Part shown: in pieces, positions 17,260-23,747 of the stretch
How the letters are laid out: every line of letters starts with the position of its first letter
How positions within the stretch are numbered: position 1 is the first letter of the stretch
Notes under the pieces: model-generated
What the model was told of the DNA's origin: nothing
The model's input: only the letters and a program-made list of their open reading frames with translations
The model's database searches: none
Made by a program: the position numbers and the translations under genes
Assembly: GCF_003096655.1 (NCBI RefSeq)
Contig: NZ_QEKQ01000008.1
Location: 155,307-219,306, forward strand
Direction of reading: 5' to 3'
Origin: Tamilnaduibacter salinus
GTDB taxonomy: Bacteria > Pseudomonadota > Gammaproteobacteria > Pseudomonadales > Oleiphilaceae
DNA: 64,000 bases

Positions 17260-17626
17260 ATATTTTCTGGACACGAACGCGTGGATTTACGCGATCAACG
17301 GTCGTGTCAAGCTCCCAGGCTATCGTTATTTCACATCCGTGATTACGGAAATGGAGCTTCTGTCCTGGCCCGCTCTCACGGCATCTGAGGAGCGTGTTCT
17401 TCGAGATATTCTCACTGGAATCCATGTAATCGGATTGACCTCGGACGTGAAGGATCGAGCGATTGAGATTCGAAAAGCAACGTCGCTGAAGTTGCCGGAC
17501 AGTATTGTTTCAGCCTCCGCGCAACTGGCTGATGGGGTACTGGTGACGAACGACAGAAAGCTGAGGGAACGTCATGGCGGGGCATCGGTCACTCTGGAAG
17601 AGTTGCTGGAGCAGAGTTCAGGTTGA
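17249..17626 (+). CDS. vapC: VapC-family PIN-domain ribonuclease toxin
   Basis: 125 aa. The ATG at 17249 gives MTGRYFLDTNAWIYAI. The PIN acidic residues are visible: Asp in FLDTN, Glu in VITEMELL, Asp in LKLPDSIVSASA, and Asp in LVTNDRKL. PIN toxins cleave tRNA or rRNA when free of antitoxin. The ATG overlaps the end of the preceding antitoxin gene. Confidence 0.9.
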   Translation: MTGRYFLDTNAWIYAINGRVKLPGYRYFTSVITEMELLSWPALTASEERVLRDILTGIHVIGLTSDVKDRAIEIRKATSLKLPDSIVSASAQLADGVLVTNDRKLRERHGGASVTLEELLEQSSG

Positions 17627-17641
17627 ACGCGGCTTGGTGGT

Positions 17642-17950
17642 ATGCGACTGACCAACGAAGAGCAGAAAACCATAGTGCGGATTGTGGAAAAGCATCTCGG
17701 AACGCAGGCAGAAGTCAGCGTCTTCGGCTCACGCGTTGATGACAGTCGCCGTGGCGGTGACCTGGATCTCTACATTGAAACTGCGGATCACGCCTCAGTC
17801 CGAGTGCGTGCGCGTCTCAAAATGGCTCTGGAAAACGCTTTGCAACTGCCTGTCGACGCCGTGTTTCACCAGAAAGGGCAATCGTTCACCCCATTTGAGA
17901 ACATTGCGAGAGAGTCTGCCGTGGCGATTCAGGAGAGCGGTGCGCAATGA
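17642..17950 (+). CDS. MNT-type nucleotidyltransferase (antitoxin of MNT/HEPN pair)
   Basis: 102 aa. The minimal nucleotidyltransferase signature VFGSRVDDSRRGGDLDLYIE has GS and the DxD of the active site. In characterised MNT/HEPN pairs the nucleotidyltransferase AMPylates the HEPN toxin. The stop overlaps the start of the next gene (ATGA). Confidence 0.88.
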   Translation: MRLTNEEQKTIVRIVEKHLGTQAEVSVFGSRVDDSRRGGDLDLYIETADHASVRVRARLKMALENALQLPVDAVFHQKGQSFTPFENIARESAVAIQESGAQ

Positions 17951-18495
17951 CGGTCACCGAACAGGAAATGCGCTATCTGTCGCAGTTGCTGGAAGCCTGT
18001 CAGCGATGCGTTTTTTTTCTTTCGTCGTCGTCATCAAAAATCCTCTGGCCTCTGGATTCTTCGATTCTGGAGCAAAGGAACAAGGATGCCGAGTTTTTCG
18101 AGACGTTGTCGGCGGTCAACGAGCGGTTTGCAAAACTACAGGACACACTGGCCCTGTCGATGAGGCATGCTGCGGAGTTGTTGGGTGAGCCGGTGGATTA
18201 CTTCCTCAAGGTGATCGTTTTATTTGAAAAACTGGGCGTCATCAGTTCGCGTGAGGCGTGGCAAGAGGGGAGAGTCGTCCGCAATATGGCGGCCCATGAC
18301 TATGAGACGGATTACCAGCTGATTGCAGAACATTTCAACGCGCTGCACGAACTCGAACCCATGCTTTATCAGACGGCTGCCAACCTGATGGATTGTTCGG
18401 AAAAAGCATTGGGCGTAAAACCGGCATCCAACACGTTTCAGCCTGAATTTGATGCGGTTATCGAGAGAATGCAGGCTTCCGTAAGTAGCAAGTAG
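17947..18495 (+). CDS. HEPN-domain toxin partner
   Basis: 182 aa, alpha-helical. The HEPN motif Rx4H is present as RNMAAH in EGRVVRNMAAHDYETD near residue 118. Start overlaps the MNT gene by 4 nt. The last codons and the stop codon are provided by the first two units of the AAGTAGC tandem repeat, so the natural C-terminus may have been replaced. A second MNT/HEPN pair is at 32004-32773. Confidence 0.82.
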   Translation: MTVTEQEMRYLSQLLEACQRCVFFLSSSSSKILWPLDSSILEQRNKDAEFFETLSAVNERFAKLQDTLALSMRHAAELLGEPVDYFLKVIVLFEKLGVISSREAWQEGRVVRNMAAHDYETDYQLIAEHFNALHELEPMLYQTAANLMDCSEKALGVKPASNTFQPEFDAVIERMQASVSSK

Positions 18496-18528
18496 CAAGT
18501 AGCAAGTAGCAAGTAGCAAGTAGCAAGT
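18483..18528. repeat. heptanucleotide tandem repeat AAGTAGC
   Basis: Six perfect AAGTAGC units at 18483-18524, then AAGT. The first two units encode the C-terminus and stop of the HEPN gene. Related but degenerate copies lie in the composite-repeat core at about 9220 and inside yjbH at 24502. Confidence 0.93.
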
Positions 18529-18596
18529 TCCGGTCTTCCCGCGCGGCCCAGCGGTTCCCGCCCCTTTTGTCACTTGAGACTTGCCATTCGTAACTC

Positions 18597-18626
18597 CGAC
18601 CTTAAAACTTTCAAACCTTAAGACGG
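18597..18626. repeat. TTAAAACC-family repeat
   Basis: CCTTAAAACTTTCAAACCTT just before the cysQ start, the same degenerate family as at 4116, 19681, 27093, 31851 and 32841. It leaves cysQ without an obvious Shine-Dalgarno site. Confidence 0.7.
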
Positions 18627-18631
18627 ATTGT

Positions 18632-19396
18632 ATGCACTATTCCTCACTCATCCCGGATGTCATCCGGATTGCCGAACAGGCCAGCGAGAAAGTCCTCTCC
18701 ATCTACCAGACGGACTTTTCGGTGCAGTTCAAGGACGACGAGTCGCCCATTACCGCGGCCGATATCGCGTCCCACGACATCATCTCCCGGGCCCTGCGCA
18801 ACCTGACTCCGGACATTCCGATTCTGTCCGAGGAGTCCGCCAGTGCGCCCTGGAGCGAGCGGCGCCACTGGCACCAGTTCTGGCTGGTGGACCCGATCGA
18901 CGGGACCAAGGATTTCACCAACCGCACCGGCGAATTCACGGTCAACATCGCCTTGATTGAGGGCGGGGAACCGGTCATGGGCGTTGTGACCGTGCCGGCG
19001 AAGCATGAAGTGTATTACGGCACAAAACGCGAGGGCGCCTGGAAGCGTGAGCGCAACGGCCGCACCCGTCGTCTCCACGTTGTGGTGCCGCCGGAAGAGA
19101 AGCGGGTTGTGGCCAGCAAGAGCCACCTCAACGAGGAAACTCGGGCGTTCATTGACAACCTCGGCCCCCACCAGTTGGTACAGGCCGGCAGCTCCCTCAA
19201 GTTCTGCCGCGTCGCCGAAGGCCACGCCGACATCTACCCACGCCTTGGCCCCACCTGCGAGTGGGACACCGGCGCCGCCCACGCCATCCTCAACGCCGCC
19301 GGCGGAAAAGTCCGCACCCTCGACGGCGACCCGGTCGTTTACGGCAAGGAAAACGTGAAAAATCCCTACTTCGTGGCGTCCGGCAGCTGGTACTGA
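18632..19396 (+). CDS. cysQ: 3'(2'),5'-bisphosphate nucleotidase CysQ
   Basis: 254 aa, usual length. Inositol-monophosphatase fold with metal ligands in ILSEESA (about residue 72), WLVDPIDGTKDF (about 90) and CEWDTGAAHAI (about 212). CysQ hydrolyses 3'-phosphoadenosine 5'-phosphate (PAP), the by-product of PAPS-dependent sulfation, to AMP. This fits with the nearby APS kinase and three sulfotransferases. The ATG at 18632 starts MHYSSLIPDVIRIAEQ. Confidence 0.94.
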   Translation: MHYSSLIPDVIRIAEQASEKVLSIYQTDFSVQFKDDESPITAADIASHDIISRALRNLTPDIPILSEESASAPWSERRHWHQFWLVDPIDGTKDFTNRTGEFTVNIALIEGGEPVMGVVTVPAKHEVYYGTKREGAWKRERNGRTRRLHVVVPPEEKRVVASKSHLNEETRAFIDNLGPHQLVQAGSSLKFCRVAEGHADIYPRLGPTCEWDTGAAHAILNAAGGKVRTLDGDPVVYGKENVKNPYFVASGSWY

Positions 19397-19432
19397 GTCT
19401 GGGTAACTGAGGAAGGTTGTTTGCCACGGAAG

Positions 19433-19617
19433 AACACGGAACGACACGGAAACGCCCTCCGGGCGAAGAAGAAGTGCAAGTCACAAGTTGCTCGAGTGTG
19501 TCACCCCTCAGCTTGAAGACCAGCACTTCTTGTCGCTTGTTTTTCGTCCGTGTTTTCCGTGTCCTTCGGTGGCAAACACCGTCTTTTCCGAGTCATTCCG
19601 TGGATTCCGCGGCGAAA
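19433..19617. repeat. composite repeat copy, inner arms and right outer arm
   Basis: Left inner arm GCCACGGAAGAACACGGAAC at 19433, with the CGCCCTCCGGGCG hairpin here on the left side (19453). Core has GTGCAAGTCACAAGTTGC. Right inner arm ends TTCGGTGGC near 19573; right outer arm (TTCCGTGGATTCCGCGGCGA) ends at about 19617. Confidence 0.82.
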
Positions 19618-19621
19618 ACAG

Positions 19622-19716
19622 GTTGCCTTCGCAGGCAACTCCGAAGCCGGAGACATCGGCTACAGTTGCCAACCGTCACCGACTTTAAAACCTTCAGACT
19701 TTAAAACGTTCAGACC
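19622..19716. repeat. GTAGCCGA family (reverse) followed by TTAAAACC family
   Basis: GTTGCCTTCGCAGGCAAC hairpin, then CTCCGAAGCCGGAGACATCG...GGCTAC (19639-19663), the reverse of the element at 3868. CTTTAAAACCTTCAGACTTT repeats follow to 19716. Confidence 0.8.
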
Positions 19717-19739
19717 TTTGTTGGCGTTTCAGCGGCGAA

Positions 19740-20225
19740 TCACTCCCTCTTCCGAACCCCAGCCACCGGCACCGACACCCGTTGCTGCGTGTGCATGAAG
19801 TTCATCAACACAATGGCTCGCTCCTCACCGTCGTAGGCCTCAAAAACAGCCTGAATACCCTGGAATGGCCCGTTATCCACTTCAACGGGCTGGCCTGGCT
19901 GAATGCCGCCGGCGTCGGCCACTTTGTCCAGGCTGTCCCGGATATGATCGATCACCGCATCGTCAATCGGAGCGGGTTTGCCGGCGAAGCTCACCACGCG
20001 GCCCACGCCCCGGGTCGAGCGTAGCTTGGCCCAGAGCGGGTCGGTCTGCTCGATGTTGATGAACAGATACCCGGGAAATAACGGCTCCAGCCGCTTCTGC
20101 CGCTTATTGCCCCGAATGCGTTCCACTTCGATCTTCGGATAGAAGCACGACGCACCCTGGTTCTGCAGATTCGCCAACGCCCGATCCCCCTGCGCCGGCT
20201 TGTGCTGGATCGCGTACCACGGCAT
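19740..20225 (-). CDS. rfaH: transcription antiterminator RfaH
   Basis: 161 aa. The ATG at 20225 gives MPWYAIQHKPAQGDRALANL; a longer frame upstream is translated repeat. NGN domain to about residue 100 with LFPGYLFINIE and STRGVGRVVSFAG, then a KOW-like C-terminal domain (VEVDNGPFQGIQAVFEAYDG). RfaH, rather than NusG, is suggested by the MPWY start, length and lack of the NusG extension. It binds ops DNA during elongation and suppresses Rho termination and pausing in long surface-polysaccharide operons. A matching ops site lies at 23716. Confidence 0.9.
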   Translation of the reverse strand: MPWYAIQHKPAQGDRALANLQNQGASCFYPKIEVERIRGNKRQKRLEPLFPGYLFINIEQTDPLWAKLRSTRGVGRVVSFAGKPAPIDDAVIDHIRDSLDKVADAGGIQPGQPVEVDNGPFQGIQAVFEAYDGEERAIVLMNFMHTQQRVSVPVAGVRKRE

Positions 20226-20566
20226 GGCTTCAACTCCTTTAAAGCGGGTTACGGATTGTAACCGAATAGTGTGGGCCACGGAAAAACACAGAAAGCACGG
20301 AAAAATGAGATTCGAAAACGACATTTGGTCATGTTGTCGGTCGATAGAAGCCAGAGACGTAAGGGGTTCGGAGCATCAGTATCTGCAGGTCGTTTCTTCT
20401 AACTTCTTTCCGCCCGAAGGGCGTTTCCGTGCTTTCTGTGTCTTTCCGTGGCCAATATAGTCCTTTCCTCGTTCCTTCTCGGGTTTCGCGGCGAATCCAT
20501 AAAGGCTGTAGCAACTTCGCCGTGTCGCCGCTATCCTGTCGCCATCCAAGGATGTGAACCCAATCT
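20226..20566. other. divergent rfaH-permease gap with repeat
   Basis: No gene. Holds the composite repeat at 20275-20496. The rfaH promoter should be within the first 50 nt and the permease promoter within the last 70 nt, but I see no clear consensus. Confidence 0.6.
20275..20496. repeat. composite repeat copy, inner arms and degraded right outer arm
   Basis: Left inner arm GCCACGGAAAAACACAGAAA at 20275. Right: CGCCCGAAGGGCG at about 20411, reversed inner arm ending CCGTGGC near 20452, then TTCTCGGGTTTCGCGGCGAA, a degraded outer arm ending near 20496. Confidence 0.82.
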
Positions 20567-22333
20567 ATGTCACCCGACGCACACCTCACCCTCCTGACTA
20601 TCGGCGCTGTGTTTGCCACTCTGATTTTTACCCGCGTGTCAGCGGACCTGGTCCTGGCGGCCGCCATGGCGGTCCTGCTGGTGCTGGGAGTGCTCACGCC
20701 CGAGCAGGCTCTGGTGGGATTCAGCAACCCCGGCGTGCTGACCGTGGCCGTGCTTTATGTGATTGCTGCGGGCCTGAAACAGACCGGGGCCGTGCGGTGG
20801 TTGGCGGATCAGCTGCTCGGCGTCCCTCGTAGTGCCCGCGGTGCGCAGTTCCGGCTGATCGCCCCAACGGCAGGGCTCAGTGCATTCATGAACAACACGG
20901 CGGTTGTGGCCATGTTCATCCCGGCGGTGCAGGAGTGGAGCCGCCGCCTGGGGCTGTCTGCGTCGCGCCTGCTTATGCCACTGTCCTATTTCGCCATCCT
21001 TGGCGGCACCTGCACGCTGATCGGAACCAGCACCAACCTGGTTGTGGACGGTCTGATCCAGTCCACCTCCGGTGACGCGCTGGGTCTGTTTGAGCTGGCC
21101 TGGGTGGGGGTGCCGCTGATTCTCGTCGGGTCTATTGTGTTTCTTCTGATTGCCCACCGGTTTCTGCCCGACCGTGGCGGGCTGATGCAACAGATGGAGA
21201 GCGCCCGCGAGTACAGCGTTGACATGCGGGTTCCGGAGGCCAGTTTCCTGGCCGGGAAAACCATCGTCGAGGCCGGCCTGCGGAACCTGGCCTACGGCTA
21301 TCTGATGGAAATTGAGCGTGGCGGGCGACTCATGTCCGCTGTTGGCCCGGAGACAGTGCTTGAGGCCGGCGACCTGCTTCGTTTTATCGGGGAACCGCGC
21401 TGCGCCGACGAGGTGCGCTCCATCCGGGGGTTGGCGCCGGCCAATGGCGGCTCCGAAAAACTGGCGCTGGAAAGCCATCGCCGTTGTCTGATTGAAGTCG
21501 TTCTGGGGCCGGACTTCCCGGGGTTGGGGAAGAACGTGCGAGACGCCCGCTTCCGGTCCAACTACGGCGCCGCCATTCTCGCGATTTCCCGCCGCGGTGA
21601 GCGCCTGAAGGGCAAGATCGGTGATATCCGCCTTCAGGTTGGCGATACGCTGCTGCTGGAAGGCAGTCCGGATTTCGTGGATCAATACCGTTTTCGCCGT
21701 GACTTCCTGCTGGTCAGCCTACTGAACGACGCCGGGCGCATTGATCACCGTAAAGCACCACTGTCCGCCCTGATCCTCGTCGGGATGGTGCTTTTGAACG
21801 TTGTTGGGCTGCTCAGCGTGTTCGAATCGGCACTGGTTGCCGCCGGCGCAATGCTGGCCACCCGTTGCGTCACCAGCACCCAGGCCCGGCGCGCCATCGA
21901 CTATCAGGTACTCACGGTTATAGCCGCCTCGTTTGCGCTCGGGCAGGCCATGCAGGTCTCCGGCGCTGCGGACAGCATTGCCGGCCTGATACTCGGCGAC
22001 GCCAGCCTCCATCCCTGGGTAGCGCTGGCACTGGTGTACCTGATCACCGCCATCATGACCGAGCTGATCACCAACAATGCCGCCGCTGTGTTGATGTTCC
22101 CCATTGCCGTGGCTCTGGCGAACCAGCTGGACGTCAGCTTCATGCCCTACGCCATCACCGTCATGTTCGCCGCCTCAGCCAGCTTCCTCAGCCCCATCGG
22201 CTACCAGACCAACCTGATGGTGATGGGCCCCGGCGGTTACCACTTCACCGACTACCTCCGCACCGGCCTGCCCATGACGCTGGCAGTCGGTTCGACGGTG
22301 GTTGGGTTGGTGCCGTTGATTTGGGGGTTTTAG
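20567..22333 (+). CDS. SLC13-family permease with two TrkA-C domains, probable sulfate transporter
   Basis: 588 aa. The membrane domain is split by two cytosolic TrkA-C (RCK_C) domains at about 220-290 and 305-385 (QVGDTLLLEGSP). SLC13/DASS marks are visible: SAFMNNTAVVAMFIP, the substrate-site SNT-type loop GTSTNLVVDG, and in the second half LITNNAAAVLMFP and SPIGYQTNLMV. Members of this TrkA-C type include sulfate carriers. Placement between cysQ and cysC favours sulfate but does not prove it. The stop codon TAG overlaps the first base of the composite repeat. Confidence 0.82.
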   Translation: MSPDAHLTLLTIGAVFATLIFTRVSADLVLAAAMAVLLVLGVLTPEQALVGFSNPGVLTVAVLYVIAAGLKQTGAVRWLADQLLGVPRSARGAQFRLIAPTAGLSAFMNNTAVVAMFIPAVQEWSRRLGLSASRLLMPLSYFAILGGTCTLIGTSTNLVVDGLIQSTSGDALGLFELAWVGVPLILVGSIVFLLIAHRFLPDRGGLMQQMESAREYSVDMRVPEASFLAGKTIVEAGLRNLAYGYLMEIERGGRLMSAVGPETVLEAGDLLRFIGEPRCADEVRSIRGLAPANGGSEKLALESHRRCLIEVVLGPDFPGLGKNVRDARFRSNYGAAILAISRRGERLKGKIGDIRLQVGDTLLLEGSPDFVDQYRFRRDFLLVSLLNDAGRIDHRKAPLSALILVGMVLLNVVGLLSVFESALVAAGAMLATRCVTSTQARRAIDYQVLTVIAASFALGQAMQVSGAADSIAGLILGDASLHPWVALALVYLITAIMTELITNNAAAVLMFPIAVALANQLDVSFMPYAITVMFAASASFLSPIGYQTNLMVMGPGGYHFTDYLRTGLPMTLAVGSTVVGLVPLIWGF

Positions 22334-22825
22334 CCACGGAAATACACGGAAGGCACGGAAAGGACAGAGAAACAGATCTCCATGGAAGGAAATGGGCATG
22401 AATCACCGCAATTTATTGGCTTCAGAGCTTACTTATTCGATCAAAGGTGCAATATTCGAGGTGTCCCGTGAGCTGGGGTACGGTTTTTTGGAGAGGGTCT
22501 ACCAAAAGGCCCTGGTTGAAGAGCTTCTCTCGAGAGGTTTGAGTGTGGAGCAGGAGTATCCAGTCAACGTTCGGTACAAAGGGAAAGAGGTAGCGGACTT
22601 CCGTTTGGATCTCTTGGTCGAGAATCAGGTCATCATAGAGCTCAAAGCGCAGAGCAGGATGCCTGTCGGTGCAGAAGCGCAGTTGATCAACTATTTAAGA
22701 GCAACTCGGTTCCAGATCGGTCTCCTGGTCAAACTTTTCCTATCCCAAGGCAAACGTGAAAAGAATTGTCTTGTAGGTTTCGCGCCCGAAGGGCGCTTTC
22801 CGTGCTTTCTGTGTTTTTCCGTGGC
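22333..22825. repeat. composite repeat unit whose core is a GxxExxY gene
   Basis: Left inner arm GCCACGGAAATACACGGAAG at 22333-22366 and right side CGCGCCCGAAGGGCG (22781-22795) plus reversed inner arm ending TTTTTCCGTGGC at 22825. Between them lies only the GxxExxY reading frame. Arms and hairpin are as in gene-less copies such as 8361-8547. Confidence 0.88.
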
Positions 22826-22871
22826 TAATCTCTGCTCTTCGCGAACCAGCCACCCCATGCTATCGTTATAA
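22392..22871 (+). CDS. GxxExxY-family (PD-(D/E)XK nuclease superfamily) protein, apparently frameshifted
   Basis: 159 aa as read. Family marks: SRELGYGFLERVYQKAL (GxxExxY), VEQEYPVNVRYKG, and the nuclease-like core DFRLDLLVE…IIELKAQ. Function is not established. After YLRATRFQIGLLV the expected ending is missing in this frame; removing one A from AAA at 22731-22733 restores NFSYPKANVKRIVL and a stop at 22774-22776, matching the second copy at 31298. As it stands the frame runs into the repeat, giving FAPEGRFPCFLCFSVAN. Start ATG 22392 has GGAAGGA in front. A sequencing error is possible. Confidence 0.8.
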   Translation: MGMNHRNLLASELTYSIKGAIFEVSRELGYGFLERVYQKALVEELLSRGLSVEQEYPVNVRYKGKEVADFRLDLLVENQVIIELKAQSRMPVGAEAQLINYLRATRFQIGLLVKLFLSQGKREKNCLVGFAPEGRFPCFLCFSVANLCSSRTSHPMLSL

Positions 22872-22910
22872 ACTTATTTCAAATCTGGCACACAACGGTA
22901 CGACGCACGA

Positions 22911-23510
22911 ATGGACATCGTCTGGCACGACCACAAGATCACCCGCGCGGAGCGCGCCGAGCCCAAGCATCAACGCCCCTGTCTGCTCTGGTTCACCGGC
23001 CTGAGCGGGTCTGGTAAGTCCACCATTGCCAACGCTCTGGACGTTGCCCTCTATCGACGGGGCTACCACACCTTTTTGCTGGACGGTGACAACGTGCGCC
23101 ATGGTCTCAACAAAGACCTTGGCTTCAGTGACTCGGACCGTGTTGAGAACATCCGTCGCATCGGCGAGGTCAGCAAGCTGTTCACGGACGCCGGCCTGAT
23201 CGTGCTCAGTGCCTTCATCTCGCCATTCACCAGCGACCGTCGCATGGTGCGTAACCTCTTTCCCTCCGGCGAGTTCATTGAAGTGTTCATGGATACGCCG
23301 CTTGAAACCTGCGAAGACCGTGATCCCAAGGGGCTTTATGAGAAGGCCCGGGAAGGAAAGATCAAGCACTTCACGGGCATCGATTCCCCCTACGAACCCC
23401 CGGAGCATGCCGAAGTCGTGCTGGACACGTCCCGGCAGTCGGTTGAAGACTGCATCGATCAGCTCATTGGCTACCTTCTCGAACACGGCGTTGTTCTCGA
23501 AAGCCGCTGA
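22911..23510 (+). CDS. cysC: adenylyl-sulfate kinase
   Basis: 199 aa, typical stand-alone CysC. Walker [10 protein letters not shown] near residues 30-38, [17 protein letters not shown] and [12 protein letters not shown] are the family motifs. It phosphorylates adenosine 5'-phosphosulfate to PAPS, the donor for the sulfotransferases at 38204, 40283 and 51611. It is 39 nt after the GxxExxY frame and in the same direction as the permease. Confidence 0.96.
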   Translation: MDIVWHDHKITRAERAEPKHQRPCLLWFTGLSGSGKSTIANALDVALYRRGYHTFLLDGDNVRHGLNKDLGFSDSDRVENIRRIGEVSKLFTDAGLIVLSAFISPFTSDRRMVRNLFPSGEFIEVFMDTPLETCEDRDPKGLYEKAREGKIKHFTGIDSPYEPPEHAEVVLDTSRQSVEDCIDQLIGYLLEHGVVLESR

Positions 23511-23715
23511 TTTCACAGGGTTTAACGGCGCTGCCGTTGTGAATGGACGGTAAGCGCCTAGAATCGGGGTTTACCGATTACTATCGTTGTCATAAAACGT
23601 GTTAGAGAATGCCAGCCAGGGACGAGCTGGAACCTTGTACTCCTTTCCTCCGTCCCTGACTCGAAATCGCATTGCGCCGTCGCCAGGCCCTGAACGCACC
23701 AGAACCGGTCGGTGG

Positions 23716-23727
23716 GGCGGTAGCGTG
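23716..23727 (+). promoter_or_regulatory. RfaH recruitment site (ops element)
   Basis: GGCGGTAGCGTG matches the established ops consensus (GGCGGTAGNNT) and lies 20 nt before the yjbH start, in the right orientation. RfaH is encoded 3.5 kb away. The leader from 23511 is a plausible JUMPstart-type region. I see no second ops in the window. Confidence 0.85.
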
Positions 23728-23747
23728 CCTGAATCGTCCATAGACTT

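Larger units (their letters stand above)
19397..19739. other. cysQ-rfaH convergent gap filled with repeats
   Basis: No gene. Nearly all of it is repeat: composite repeat 19433-19617, then the GTAGCCGA family in reverse and the TTAAAACC family to 19716, ending 23 nt from the rfaH stop. No separate terminator is visible. Confidence 0.75.

Noticed and set aside
18483..18524. CRISPR-like array
   Set aside because: Units are 7 nt and perfectly adjacent, with no spacers. The other repeat families are dispersed and inverted, not regularly spaced. No cas genes are present.
20639..21685. 348-codon minus-strand frame inside the SLC13 permease gene
   Set aside because: Gln/His/Arg-rich antisense of a membrane protein gene; the plus frame has all SLC13 motifs.
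23511..23715. Riboswitch or small RNA in the yjbH leader
   Set aside because: There are short inverted stretches (AGGGACG…CGTCCCT) but no fold I recognise; the ops element explains the conserved end.
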